From positions 28,352,772-28,416,771 of the forward strand of contig NW_024040374.1 in NCBI RefSeq assembly GCF_014851395.1: a stretch of 64,000 nucleotides of DNA, written 5' to 3'. The stretch comes from Micropterus salmoides (lineage: Eukaryota; Chordata; Actinopteri; Centrarchiformes; Centrarchidae). This document shows positions 13,101 through 24,742 of the stretch, in pieces. The notes under the pieces were generated by a model, which saw only the letters and a list, made by a program, of their open reading frames with translations, did no database searches and was not told where the DNA came from. Every line of letters starts with the position of its first letter. The first letter of the stretch is position 1. Made by a program: the position numbers and the translations under genes.

Positions 13101-13719
13101 GGGTTGCAGGCTCACACCATATGGTGACAAACCTGGTGATGCCGCCCCAAGCCAAGGATTTACTGTGGATTGCTTTAGTAAGTATTCCTCTAACCCTAAC
13201 CCTAACTGTATAATGATGCACAACACAGACCTAAAGGGAGGATTAACTGTTTGCCAGGAATTTAACAGCCATATTCAACCAATGATGCACTCACATAGAC
13301 AACACTGAAACGTTTCAAGCTAAGAATTGTACTGGTGGTCTTATTGCAAACACAAGTGTAAATCTGTATCTCTTCTATTATATGCAGAAGAAAAGATTTT
13401 AAGAAATGTAGTGCCTCAGAGTTGGAAACATATGCACACAATCTGTGAAAACCAAAAGTCAACATACATTGAGCTATATAGCTCGGTAGTTGACTCTTCT
13501 GAGGTGTGAGTGGGAGGATGTGTCACAGTACAAGCTAGCTTAAATGTCTGTGCTACTCTGAGGCAGACGTTTTTCCGAGCAGTTGCTACTGTATAGGAGG
13601 TTTTCAGACAGTGAGTGGGTTGCCGGAGCATTCACATGTACAGTAAACAAGCCACAGCCTGCCCTGAGTGGGACACAACTTCCATTTGACCGGCGCGAGC
13701 CTGTTGCTGTTGCATACTA
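10176..13719. other. Gene-free stretch
   Basis: No exon or named repeat. A pyrimidine-rich tract lies at 11771-11813 (CTCTTTTTCCCTCTCCC and on). Three copies of the word CCCTAAC or close to it occur at 13190-13207, too few to be telomeric. Open frames here are under 75 codons and featureless. Confidence 0.55.
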
Positions 13720-14690
13720 TTGAACTCCATAAGTGACATGCTAAGGCAGCAACGCGTTAAAAACAGAAGGCTAAAACTGATAAGATATGAAGACGAGAAA
13801 GAAAGAGACAGATAATTTGCTCTCTCACCGCTAGACTCAAAGGCCTAGGTCCAGACAGGTTTGGCCTAGCTTAAAACAGTTAGCCTCTGTCAAAAGTAAA
13901 AACTATGCTTTCCAACAAACAAACCTGTGTTGTTTACATTTACAACTAGCAAGTTGGCTGCCAATAGTTTCAGTAGGCTTCTGGGTTTGATTCCTCACAC
14001 CCACGCAGGTGTTTTCACTTAACTTTCCTCAGGACAGTGTGTGCATACACAGACTGTGCTTGATATCTTCCTCAGTCTCCTATTCGTTATGTTTCACCCG
14101 TTATCATTCTTTTTAGGATGGATTCCATGACAGCTTAGTTAGCACAACCATAATAAAATAAATGTAAACACCTGTGTTGATGCCTGCTCTCATTGGCTGG
14201 ATGAGTATGTCCAGATATTTAGCATGCTAGATATCGGTCTGGCGTCTGTGATGTGTTTGCAGCCTCTTTGATGCGTCGTTGAGTAGTTCACACATAAGGA
14301 TCGGCGCTTTCCAATCGCTGATTTGCCCCTGATATCAGCCTGACGGTCGGCAAGCTTGGCAACTTGCAAATCTGGCTTAAACTTGTGTAGGGTTAAGGCT
14401 CAAAGTTTTTTCCGAAGACCGCTATTATAAAAGAGAGGACTGTTGTACACAGGGCACCTCAAATGCCAAATGGGGTCAATTATTTTCATGAAGGTAGAGT
14501 ATTTGTAAAGCATTTTAAATAAGCACATTCCCTGTCTTTGAGCTAGCATTAACCTGCATTCATTGATGTTTTTGGCCATTTGAGGGCACAAAACAAGCTG
14601 TAAACACAACACTAACACATTGCCACTTTATGAAGTTTATATGGCAAACAGCCATACAACAACAGCATTCATTTGGAGTTGTAAGGAAGT
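13720..14690. other. Possible degenerate interspersed repeat, unassigned
   Basis: This stretch has a different texture from its neighbours: more CpG, words such as GGATCGGCGCTTTCCAATCG and CTGATATCAGCCTGACGG, and a tRNA box B-like GGGTTTGATTCC at 13985-13996 without a convincing box A at the right distance. It resembles an old fish DNA-transposon or SINE remnant, but no ends or target duplication can be defined. Confidence 0.3.
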
Positions 14691-14760
14691 AAGGAAACTT
14701 TATTTGTATGGCGCTCTTCACACACAAGAATCACAAACTGCTTTATAACAACATTAACAT
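14691..14760 (-). repeat. LINE/SINE-type 3' tail fragment
   Basis: AACTTTATTTGTATGGCGC followed by TTCACACACAAGAATCACAAACTG and CTTTATAACA is, on the minus strand, the same sort of tail as at 2001-2057: a CTTTG-TGACTC block, a TGTGTGAA block, then ATACAAATAAAGTT. The downstream sequence to about 14880 is A-rich and contains AAATACACAATATGT twice (14836-14890), which fits an extended, decayed copy. Family not certain. Confidence 0.5.
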
Positions 14761-15022
14761 TCACAGAATGAAAACACAGAAGATAAATTGACCAAGCCAC
14801 ATAAAGAAGTCAGCTAAAAGAAAAGATAGAAAATAATAAATACACAATATGTAGTAAAATACATGACAAATACACAATATGTGTTAAAAACATTTCTTTC
14901 TGGTGACCTGGGGAATTCCAGAAAAATCTGACAGAGTGCACCAAAACAACAATGTCAATAAAACTGTCAATACACCTTTAGAAAGTTTCCACCATTAATG
15001 ATTGAGCAGAGAGTCAGTTATA

Positions 15023-15069
15023 GCTCTAATGTATCTGCTCTAATGTATCTGCTCTAATGTATCTGCTCT
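15023..15069. repeat. Short tandem repeat, 14 bp unit
   Basis: GCTCTAATGTATCT occurs three times head to tail without mismatch, followed by GCTCT of a fourth unit. Perfect identity of the units suggests a recent local duplication. Confidence 0.9.
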
Positions 15070-16657
15070 GGAAGGCTTTTTTCCTAATGTGTATATAATA
15101 TTGCAATATTGTTGCTATACAATAAAGCTAATTTCAATTTTAAATATGCTCTGAGTAAAAGATTTAAGTAGGAGTAATGTTAGGATGGCACATTGTAAAT
15201 CCCTTTTTGGACATTTTCCAGTGTGTTACTCATATGCTCAGCTGCATGACGAGAAATCAAATATTCCGATGTTCTCTCCTGCCTCTCAGTCTGATGTGTG
15301 AGTGCTGAATCGTTAAGTTCACAGCAAGATGTCCGCTGTGGTGTGGGACACAAGAAAGCACTGAAGTTAGTGCATTTACACCTGCAAGAGGAGATAAATG
15401 CCTTTCCTTCCAAAAGGTTTACCACAGAGCCATCAACAAGAATAAACAGTGGTGAAATATCCTCGCCTGCTCCGGAATGATCACACACTATGTGTGCCTC
15501 AGATTGATACACAAGCATTGTATCCTAGAGGTACGTTAGCATTTATACTAATTCCTTCTGACAATCCTATAATCACACACTCTATTCTATCTATCTATCT
15601 GTTTACTTGAAATCCATAATCCACATTTGCAAAAGGTAAGATGATGTCACAAACAAATGCTGTATACTGTATTATGTCTTATAGGGACTTTTTTTCAGCA
15701 GTGGAATGCTACATACTTCTAGCACAGTTTTAGAGTAAATAAAAAAAAATAAGCAACCAATTCATGTTTGTTACAAACATCTGAAGTTTGCAGTGGTTAG
15801 AGTTTTAAAATAAATGTTTCAGCAAGTTATAATGCTGTAAGGACAACAAGAGATTTTAGTATAAGGCTACTGGCATAGATGGAATATGTAGTTTGTAGTT
15901 TAAAGTAAACTGGGCCTCTGGCTGGAAGTGATAGTGTGTAATTTATGCATTAATCCTGTCATTCAAATAAATACACCCCTGTAGACAATTTCACAAACAA
16001 AATATTTTATTTAGTGCTATGCTGATGAAATGCAGCTAGGGATGCTGACCTCGTTAAGGGGCTATGTGTATCTACCAGATGTGACCAATCCACATTCAGT
16101 TAAGTTTTCTGTTCTGCTCTGTTCATCTGTATACCTACTGCCGATACTATGCCACTTCCTGCATGTGCTTCGCAATAAATGCATTTTAATGTGAAAGCAG
16201 TGGTGGGACTGTGGTTAGCTCATATTAGCTAAAGTAACATTTACTCACTTAGATTTTGACATTTTCTGTGCTTTCTGATACTGACTGCTGAACGTCTAAA
16301 AACTTTTTACAACTCAGTGACAGTGAATGTTAAATAATTTCATTTGGTCTTCCAGCTGCAGAGGCAGGATTCTGAACTGACATTACATCAATGTCCATAA
16401 ACTTGAGAGCGGTTTTGACAGCAACCTGACTTTTGAGGATCAGATTCCGCAGGTAACACAGGCCTGTTTCTTTCAGTTAAGAAATATATAAAATCAGTTC
16501 AGTTCAGTGGAAAAGCAGAGAAAATCCAATTTACTTGGAAGGTTTATCCAAATATTAATTGCTCACTTGCTATCTGGTCTGTTAATTTGGTCAACAAATT
16601 ACCCTACAGTGGTATATGATCCTGATTATCTTGTTTCTGTGCCTAATTATAATGATC
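15070..16657. other. Gene-free stretch
   Basis: No exon recognised. A 112-codon minus-strand open frame at 15180-15518 overlaps a 60-codon + strand one and shows no domain; I treat both as chance. A short CTAT run occurs at 15586-15600. The segment 16110-16200, ending CTTCGCAATAAATGCATTTTAATGTG, has the look of the 3' end of a fish repeat but no boundary can be drawn. Confidence 0.5.
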
Positions 16658-18256
16658 TTAAAGCGGCTATATGTAGTTCTTCAATTAAATCACTTATCAA
16701 TAAATCACTATTTTTCTGTCTATTTGTCAACAAGCTGTAACCTCACACTGAAATGAACCAGCCTGTTTTCTCTGTTGCTTGGAACAGCCACTATTCTGCT
16801 TCTTATGTGAAGGAATTGGGTCGGGTTGTCTGCATGCGCTCTCCCGAGCCTCTACTGCCATGATAACACCGCAGTCCAAGACATGCAGTCCACTAACACC
16901 ACAAAACATCTGGCTCCCAGCACAACACAGACTGCAACATAAAATCCGATAAAAAAAACGATAAAAAAAAGAGGCAAAACATAGTCAACATCATTAAGTA
17001 AGGAGAGATAGTTTTATTTTGAAACTGACAAAACCTACACATGGTTGGCTTTCATCCTATTGGACAGATAAACTAACAATACTGTGGAGCATGTAAAATA
17101 TTTTGGGATTTAATTGGCTCATGTTAGATAAAGTTAGCTTGCCGGCTAACGCCAAGCAGTTGCTAACGTTATCCGGTGCAAAATACTACAGTTGGATGGC
17201 TTCCCACATTAGTCCACCAGCTAACATGATCCATATTACCGTCCTGTGTACCACCGGTATTATTATTATGTCAAAGTGTTGATTTTAACCTGCAAGAAAT
17301 GATGTAACGCCACAAAGCAAATTTGCAGCAATTTGTTTATATTAGCCTATAGTGATGCAAGGCAGGGGCAGAACGCTACTTTAGCACGGATCTACGTTCT
17401 ATAAAGATTTACTATTGTTTTACCAATACTCAGTCGCACAGCTTCTCCACTTGTCTCAGTCGCTGTAACTGTCGTGACTCACAAAATATACAATAATGTA
17501 ACATGACAGCACAGGACAACAACACAGTGGAGGACCCATTCACTACAGTAATGTTATAGTTACTGCGGTCTATCTGTTATAAAGTGTGGCAACAATCTCA
17601 TTTATAATATTCGCTAACCGTTTTCATCATCATCATTATACTATATAATACATATAGCTGTGCTCACATTGCTCTGGTCCGCCTCTCTAGTCTTTTCGAC
17701 TGCAAAGCGATTTACACTACATCACATTCACCCCATGCACACACTGATGAGCTGAGGCTAAGGTGCCAGCTGCTCACCTGAAACAGACACCGCAATTTGG
17801 GGTTCAGTGTCTTACCCAAGGACACTTCGACATGCCGACTGAGGGAGCTGGGGATCAAACCACCGACCTTCTGATAAGTGGACGACCGCTCTAACCTATG
17901 AGCCACAGCCGTCCCATAAATATATTATATTCAAAAGATAAACAAAAAACGTTTGTTACTGAAAACCAGGCAGGCAAGCTAACGCTGATTTTATCACGTC
18001 GGCTAAATGCAGTCAATCTAACATTATCATGCAACGGGCATGGATTAGTTCAACCTCAAGCTGATAAAAATATTACTGTAACGTTGCAGTGGGAGTTTAC
18101 CTGAGTCCAGCATGTTATGTGAAGCTGTCTCCTGGTGAGTTTGTCCGTGTTTGTCAGATTTTGCTCTCTTATGTGTTCGAGCATAATATACACGAGCAGA
18201 CACCTTGTTGTACCACACTGCTAGTGGCCGCTGAAAACTACAAATAGTCCCTTTAA
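16658..18256. mobile_element. Putative 1.6 kb inverted-repeat element with nested SINE
   Basis: Left end TTAAAGCGGCTATATGTAG (16658-16676) and the reverse complement of the right end TTAAAGGGACTATTTGTAG (18238-18256) agree at 16 of 19 positions. The segment just inside the right end, CTAGTGGCCGCTGAAAACTAC, aligns with TTAGTGGCGGTGAATGTTGC just inside the right end of the 41954-42391 element, which has related terminal repeats, so the two are probably one family. A tRNA-derived SINE sits inside. No transposase frame is visible and no clean target duplication was found, so the outer boundaries are provisional. Confidence 0.45.
17701..17915 (-). mobile_element. tRNA-derived SINE
   Basis: On the minus strand it starts GGGACGGCTGTGGCTCATAG. 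TGGCTCATAGGTTAGAGCGG acts as box A and GGTGGTTTGATCCCCAGC contains box B (GGTTTGATCCC). These are followed by the body words CATGTCGAAGTGTCCTTGG and ACACTGAACCCCAAATTG, and the 3' part reads TGTAGTGTAAATCGCTTTGC. This is a SINE type I know as very common in percomorph fishes, although I cannot name the subfamily with certainty. Both internal promoter boxes survive. The 64-codon frame on the same strand is SINE sequence. It lies inside the 16658-18256 element and so inserted after it. Confidence 0.85.
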
Positions 18257-18315
18257 AGGGATAACCTACTTTTTAAAAAACTGTTAAAAAACTGTTTTAC
18301 ACCTGACATTCTTTA

Positions 18316-18440
18316 CTGACGTCACGTGACTTACATAACGTACATAAGGTCCGGTACCACTGATGCTGGACTGGTATTGATATTTGGAATTCTGGGACAA
18401 TTGAACATAATCTGCCATTTAGGTCTTAGAACATGTTGGG
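18316..18440 (+). repeat. Interspersed repeat, family shared with 52.9 kb
   Basis: ACGTCACGTGACTTACATAACG, AAGGTCCGGTACCACTGATG and CTGGACTGGTATTGA align word for word with sequence at 52899-52955 (CGTCATGTGACTT, AAGGTCCTGTACACCTGTCA, CTGGACTGGTACTTGA). The match resumes at GGGACAATTGA and CATTTAGGT. Only this inner part of the family is visible here; its ends are not defined. Confidence 0.6.
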
Positions 18441-19059
18441 AAAACACATTAGGCCGACTGACTAAACTCTTGGTTTAAAAATGTATCTAAAGCTTCAGCT
18501 CATGGTCTTAGCTGGTGGAGGCGCAGGTGCAAGTTCATCCATCTTGGGAATACAGACATGTTGCAAATGACAAAATTACACAACAGTAGGCAGGCAAAAA
18601 AACAAATGCATTGCTTTGAATGGAATTAACATTAACAACAAACAGACGCTTGTGCCTGTGCCGGCCTGGTGTCTCCATAAAAATAGATCCTTATTGTTGT
18701 TAAATTCATTACTTTGTTTTACAGTACAATGTATTAAGAGCTCTTTGAGCCAGTGAGCTGTATATGAAGGGCTAAATGTCAAGTATTTTAAGTTGAGGGC
18801 ACTCAGGATGACTAGAGGATATTAGGAAATTAATTATCCTGTAAAGTACATTTTTATGGCAGGGAGAAACTGACACATTGATTAATGAGCCTGAAGGTGT
18901 TTGCTTGTAGGAATATCAATTAATTTTTTTTTTACATCCAAGTGCAGTCATTAAAATGAATGAGAAGACCTTGACTTAGCAAACTCAACAAACACGCAGA
19001 GAACCACAGCGTGATCACAGGGAGAACAGAGCGAGAGAGGGCTGCACGGTGGTTGCTGA

Positions 19060-19260
19060 AGCTCCCAGGTCACAAGCTTGGCCCGCCCTGACGTCTTCCC
19101 CTTCTGCAGCGCTCCACATCAAACCCACATGCCGTGCCAATTAGCAACGCGGCTGAAGCACCGGGGCCATGCACTACCCCTCTTTATTTACCTCTTTAAT
19201 GAAGCTCAATCATCACCTTAATTTCCCTCTAAAAGGACAAAGCAGGGAGTAAGATGAGCA
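19060..19260. promoter_or_regulatory. Candidate conserved regulatory block
   Basis: A locally G+C-richer stretch with a homeodomain-type word in CCAATTAGCAACGCGG (19137-19152), then AAGCTCAATCATCACC and CTTAATTTCCC. No repeat homology and no open frame with splice sites. The call is inferred from composition and motif texture only; conservation in other fishes would be the test. Confidence 0.25.
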
Positions 19261-20969
19261 GTGTGAAGAGAAGAGAAGGTGGTGGAGAAAGAGATAATAA
19301 GAGTGTATTAAAGACAGGTATCGCCCCAAACAAGGTTTCTCTTATTTAAAGCCTTAGCAAGTGCACAGATATGAAGTGGTCTTTTCCCTCTCTCAGCCAT
19401 TCACTTGATCTTTCACATTTGGCTACCTGCTAGGGTTAAGAAAAGGCTTTCTGTCATGCACTGTTCTGATTATTTAAGATGGGCTTAAGGTTGCATCTTG
19501 GGAACACACTAGGCTTTAAAAACAATCTCAAAGCCCAGTTCAATTACGACAGAGAGCAGGATGGAGGATAGAGAGGAGGGCTGTACCGGCCTTGGCCGGT
19601 CACCGGGGGAGGGTTCCTCCATGGGTCTGACAGTACAATGAAGAACAGGCCAGGTATCAAGGGCAAGCTGTTTCTCAAGACTACAGCACCAACTGTTTTC
19701 GCCTGCCCTCACACTCGACCTCGTGCCATTCTGTTCTCAGGCAAAAAGCTGTTCACAGACGAGTTAAAAGTACTGTGGATACAGTATGTCAAGGAAACAC
19801 ATACACTGACACTGTAAGTGTATATGGAGATAAAGACCTTTCACAATGGCAGCAAATTAAAAAGAGAGCTCTATCCATTGATCTTTTGTCTTCTGCTGAT
19901 AATATAGCCTACATCACAGGCTGAATATGACATATAGCTTGTCACATTTGCAGTTTTTTTTAACGAAATGATGAATCACTAACATAAAAAAGGAATATGC
20001 ATTTCATTTACAGGACATATGTATTTTCTCTAGCCTATAACTCAGTCTATTCTGTGGAGCTTTGATAAATGCTGTAATCAAGAGTACAGGCCAGCGTATC
20101 TTTTTTTTTTTTACAATATACTTTGATCTTTGGTTTAAGTGGAAGCCTACGCTATTACCAAGGAACAGCCTATTTTATAGAAAATTATATTGTCACTTTA
20201 CTAAAAAATGCACCATAATATGCAGATCAAGGGCATTCATATCTTTCAACACATACTTCTGAGGCAGCACACACTTGCATGATTAGAACGTCAACCAAGG
20301 AAGGAGTATTAAAATAATTCATGGTATTATTTGTATATCTAGATATTTGTAGGCAGGGAGAATACACAGGTTTGTATCATGAAGTAGCCAGACTGTCTTT
20401 ATTATACCTGCAACTCTTCTTGTGAACTCAATGTATTTGCAAGACTCATTCATCCTCTGTGTACTGAGCATATTCAGCGGATTTAAATAAAGCCAGAATC
20501 AGGTTCATAAGAGGCGGAATCCCATTAAGAGACTCTTAATGTTTCTTGATGTCCAATATATGATGAGATGCGGATGCAGATGGAAGTGAGTCCCTTTGCA
20601 CGGTGCACTCATCCTGGAATGGCAGCCTGACTTACTCCATCACTTACTTCCTAAAAATGTCTCTCCTGACACGATGTGACGCTCTGCTTTCAGGTTGTTG
20701 GAGCCCAACACTCCTGCTAAGTATAGTATATATTTTTATGACATCCATCATTGCTGGAGATCTACAGACAATAACCATAGCATTACACACACATCTCAAA
20801 ACCCACCACCTCTTAATACTGTGCTTGTTTGTGTCTCCAGCTCTGTCAGGGGCCTCTCCACTTGTAACCCACTGCAGATGACTCCTGAGGGCCAGGTGTT
20901 ACCTACATGGAACAACGGTGCAAAGCCATCTTAAATAAGCAGATGCTTTAGCAGGGCCCTCGGTGCAGC

Positions 20970-21310
20970 AGAGGATCATTATTTTGAGGTGGAAAAATCC
21001 AGTTTGACAGATGAACCACGGCCGCAGAGAGACACATCACTGATACGCCACGTAACAAGATCTCAGAAGAGTGAAACACCGACTCATTACATATCAAAAC
21101 AGACTGGGAGGAAGGATTTATTTGTTTTGTTGCAGGGGGTGATGATTCTATTTCATGGGAGCCAAAGCCGCACACACGACAGCCACAGGTTCAGGGGTGT
21201 TATCACTGGCCCCAGTGATGAGTTACAGAGTCCAAGGCAAGCCAGACCCCCCACTCCACCCCCCACAAACTGGGAATACCATGGGATCAGCAGAGATGTC
21301 AGACCAATTT
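20970..21310. promoter_or_regulatory. Candidate conserved regulatory block
   Basis: Non-repetitive, moderately G+C-rich sequence that is open in one + strand frame (20989-21312) and one - strand frame (20948-21175). Openness on both strands with no splice sites or domain is more typical of constrained non-coding DNA than of an exon. Inferred only. Confidence 0.2.
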
Positions 21311-21537
21311 AATGGGTGAGTCACTTAGGTGTTATTAAAGTGTGCCTTTTGCTGCAGGGTGGGAGCAGTGATGGGGTGTTAAAGAGTAAACTTCAAATGA
21401 ACAGCATGGAGAAATACGTCTCTCTATGTGCTGTAACGTATTTTCTTATTCTCTTGTACTTTTCTTATGTTTTTTTTTTCATTTAACTTCTTCAAACATC
21501 TTTTAGCAGTATTATTTTTGGCACCTGATTTCGATTT

Positions 21538-21642
21538 AATTTTAGTCTTGGTCTTTAGATGAGTTAGTTTTAGTCACATTTAGTCAGTATTGTTAGTTTT
21601 AATCTAGTTTTAGTCAGTGAAATTTCACTTTAATTTTTGTCT
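21538..21642 (+). repeat. Degenerate tandem repeat around TTTTAGTC
   Basis: The words ATTTTAGTCTTGG, AGTTTTAGTCACATTTAGTCAG, TAGTTTTAATC and TAGTTTTAGTCAG follow one another with irregular spacing. I recognise this as a decayed form of a TTTTAGTC-type satellite often attached to DNA transposons in fishes; no flanking element can be defined here. Confidence 0.6.
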
Positions 21643-22721
21643 TCTGAACATTGTAAGGATAGTCGCCATGTTTGATGTGTACAGTTGCCATGATTAATGA
21701 CATCTGTCATATCCAAACTCTGTTTCAGAAGCTGCATTCACTCACTAAAATAGTGCTCACTATTTATTCCTTTGAACATTTGGCAGCCGACATTAATCCT
21801 GCACTCACTCCTACGAAAGCCAACTGAAAGTAACGTCAGCTTCACATCCACAGCACCTGCTAATATGACGTTAGCTTATTATGTTGGCTTGCTGGCCTGC
21901 AGCTTTTCATGGTTTGTCCCAGTTGTCTTGTTTCCACTTCTTATTGACTGTGGATGCATTTAGTCCATAAATCTCTATTTCTTTCTGAGTACTGCTATAG
22001 TTACCGTTACTGGCAGTGACACAACATTACTGAAATGCAAGGTGCTGCTTATTAGTCCAATAGGGCATGCAGCAAATTTAATTTGTGGAGAAGAGATATT
22101 TTTATTAGGACTATACAATGTATGTTCCACACATACATGCAAGTTGTTAAATAAGACTGTAGTATAACAGCAAATGCTTTAAAATGTTACTTTTTAATTA
22201 AGTGTTAATTTTATTGTAGTCAAGTTTTTGCTGTTAATATGCATTCTGCTTTTATTTAGTTGCTTACCAAATCTTTTTTTTCCAGTGATTTAGCCATTAG
22301 GTAGAGATTCCTTTCAGTTTTCTCTGTGTCATTGTAAGCATTATGACTCCAAAACACAAACGTGGCTCAGCCCGCTCTATCCAGGCTTAAATGTGCAGTT
22401 TAGAGGGAGATTGCTATACCTGCAAGCCTCTGTATATTCGGACAAAAACATGACCAGTGGAGAGAGGGGTCTTCACCCAAACGCCCGTCATCACTGATTA
22501 ATGTCTCATCTGAATCAAGCCATCATTTTCCACCATTGCTCTTTCTCTCAACCCTCCATCCCTATCTGAGCGCAAGACCTGGTGATTTTCATCAGATGTG
22601 ACAGCACCGGTATACCCAGGGTCGGCCTGTGACTGCAGTTTAACCTTGTTTCTACACTCCTCCCCTGTCCTATCGCCCTGCCGTTTATTGTGTATCCATC
22701 TACTGCTGTGTTGTGTGTGTG
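21643..22721. other. Gene-free stretch
   Basis: No exon, named repeat or regulatory signature recognised. A microsatellite-like TTGTGTGTGTGATTG lies directly upstream of the L2 insertion at 22722. Confidence 0.55.
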
Positions 22722-22729
22722 ATTGGTGA

Positions 22730-22743
22730 CCAAGATGGCGCCG
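22730..22743 (+). promoter_or_regulatory. YY1-like site at LINE 5' end
   Basis: CCAAGATGGCGCCG contains AAGATGGCG, the core of a YY1 binding site. LINE 5' ends often carry such a site, where it helps set the transcription start. Its presence argues that the true 5' end of the element is preserved. Confidence 0.6.
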
Positions 22744-22984
22744 TAGACAGCCGCCCCTCTAGATTAAACTCCGTAGTGCTTTTTGTGTTTTTGTTTATAA
22801 ACTCTGTTTTCTGCCATGCCTACCAGCAAACAGCTCTTCATTGAACCTGGAACTTTCTCAGAGTTATTAGTTGGAGGAGCAGCAACTCTGTAAGGGATAT
22901 ACCGGAGATGCCGAAGGCTGAAACATGCTGGTGCACTGGTAAAACTGAGACTTTTCGCACTGTGCTCCCTTCTATTCACCTGGC

Positions 22985-24200
22985 TCCGCTCTCTGGCCAA
23001 CAAAATGGACGAACTGCTGCTCTTCAGTAGAACTAACTCGGGCTTCTGCAGACCTGGCGCCCTCCGTTTTACCAAATCCTGGCTCACCAAGCACATCCTG
23101 GACAGCACACTTCACCTACCGCGATTTAATCTCTTCCGTGGGGATCGCCTAACGGAGCTCACAGGAAAAACAAGGGGAGGCGGACTCTGTCTCTACATAA
23201 ACAAAGGTTGGTGCACAGATGTCACAGTGTTAAAGAAATCATGCGACCCTCACTTAGAGACATTATTCATGAACTGTAAACCTTTTTTTTCACTCGTTTG
23301 TCGCTGTTCACATTCCTCCTCAGGCCTGTGTTAGTGAGGCGTACACCTGGACGACCAGATAACTAACGTGGAGAAAAAACATACAAAACAATCTCCCTGC
23401 TCATTGTTCTCGGGACAACAGAGCAAACCTCACTGTCCCACTAGGGACACACTGGACCACTGGTACACTATATTAAAGGACGCCTATCGCTCTGTCCCCC
23501 TTGCAGCCTTACTCTCTGATCACTGTCTGGTTCATCTTATCCCAACATACAGGCAGAAACTGAAATCTGCTAAACCTGTTGTAAAGAGGGTGAAAAGATG
23601 GACCAAGGAGTCAAAGCTGGAGTTACAGGCCGTCTTTGACTGCACTGACTGGAGAGTTTTTGAGGCTGCAGCCACTGACCTCGATGAACTAACTGACACT
23701 GTGACATCCTACATCAGCTTTTTTGAGGACGTGTGTGCCGACTAAAACCTTCCGCACACAGCGAAACTCAGGCAGCTTTGTCAGACCAAAGAGGAGGCCT
23801 TCAGAAGTGGGAACAGAGTCCTGTATAACCAGGCCAGGAACACACTGACTAAAGAGATCAAAGCAGCTAAGAAGAGCTACGCTGAAAAGCTAGAAAACAG
23901 CTTCACAGCCAGCGACCCTGCGTCAGTGTGAGAAGGCCTGCGGACACTCAACAACTATTAGAGACCATCCCCCAACACTGCTGGTACTCAACAACAACTG
24001 GCTGATGAGCTGAATGTTTGTTACTGTAGGTTTGAGAAGTCACACCTATCTCCGCTCTAACACCATCTTCAAACAATCACCTTCCCCCACTGCCACACTG
24101 TCACCCCCCCCTCACCGACCCCTCACCTGCACTCATGGTCTGTGAAGAGGATGTGCGCCAGCTCTTCCAGAGGTGGAAGATCAGGAAGACTCACAGTGTC
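22985..24200 (+). pseudogene. Broken L2 ORF2 (endonuclease, start of RT region)
   Basis: Three pieces remain. (1) About 22985-23290: SLANKMDEL upstream, then FTKSWL, RGDRLTELTGK and GGGLCLYINKGWCTD, the N-terminal half of the apurinic endonuclease; it runs out of frame after CKPFF. (2) About 23434-23742: TRDTLDHWYTILKDAY, then SDHCLVHLIPTYRQKLK containing the conserved endonuclease SDH motif, then WTKESKLELQ and FDCTDW; the frame ends at TAA 23743. (3) About 23764-24200: AKLRQL, NRVLYNQARNTLTKEI, SYAEKLENSF and DPASV, with a TGA at 23929-23931 where the family has Trp, and finally EEDVRQLFQRWK. The endonuclease GDFN region and the reverse transcriptase FADD region are absent. The protein would be inactive. 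Confidence 0.85.
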
Positions 24201-24742
24201 AGGAACAATTCCTGAGCAATAACCCAGTAACTCTGCCTCTAATCAGCCACCTGTTTACTGATTACTACTTATTATTTATTCATCATTATTCACTATTTCA
24301 GAGCTGTTCACACTGTTTATATTGTCATATTGTATATTGTATATACTGTATACCAAATCCACCTGCCTTAAGTAAATAACACCTGCACATAATACTTATT
24401 TATTCCAGTATCCTTTGCACTATGCTCCATCGCACTGTGTGATGGATGTATGTGTATGAGCACCTGTATATCTCATCCACCTCCGACATGTACATAATAA
24501 TAATAGTAATAATAATTTACTCCTCCATCCTTTGCACCCTGTTCATTGCACTATTGTCTCAATCTGTCTATATTGTTTTTGTTTATAGTGTGTAAATATG
24601 TGTTCTCCATACTGTAGCCTGTGTCTGATTTTATTATTGTATTATTGTATAAGTAAGCACATCGTGAGCCATGTACAATCCAGAGTCAAATTCCTCGTAT
24701 GTGTACACATATCTGGCACTTAATCTGATTCTGCTGAAAACG

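Larger units (their letters stand above)
18441..21537. other. Gene-free stretch with two regulatory-looking blocks
   Basis: No coding exon. The two blocks at 19060-19260 and 20970-21310 are listed separately. The rest has no named repeat; a 12-base poly-T lies at 20101-20112. Overlapping open frames at 20603-20934 and 20948-21312 occur on both strands and carry no recognisable domain. Confidence 0.5.
22722..24742 (+). mobile_element. L2-type LINE, full ends, two internal deletions
   Basis: The 5' end carries CCAAGATGGCGCCG (22730-22743), the start typical of fish L2 elements. The 3' end carries GTCAAATTCCTCGTATGTG (24687-24705), then CTGGCACTTAATCTGATTCTG, the usual L2 tail. Between them lies a broken ORF2 (separate entry). 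Two blocks are missing relative to the family as I know it: the middle of the endonuclease, and nearly the whole reverse transcriptase, which is joined straight to 3' untranslated sequence near 24200. The copy is about 2.0 kb and cannot move on its own. Because both ends are kept, it is an internally deleted copy rather than the common 5'-truncated kind. Confidence 0.85.

Noticed and set aside
13190..13207. CCCTAACCCTAACCCTAAC-like run
   Set aside because: About three units only; too short for an interstitial telomere block.
13955..14020. tRNA or SINE promoter (GGGTTTGATTCC)
   Set aside because: Box B-like word without a box A at proper distance and without a cloverleaf.
15180..15518. 112-codon minus-strand open frame
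   Set aside because: Overlaps a 60-codon plus-strand frame; no recognisable features.
17712..17906. 64-codon minus-strand frame
   Set aside because: Entirely SINE sequence, including the tRNA-like head.
22764..23108. 114-codon minus-strand frame
   Set aside because: Antisense to the L2 element; the sense strand carries the recognisable ORF2.
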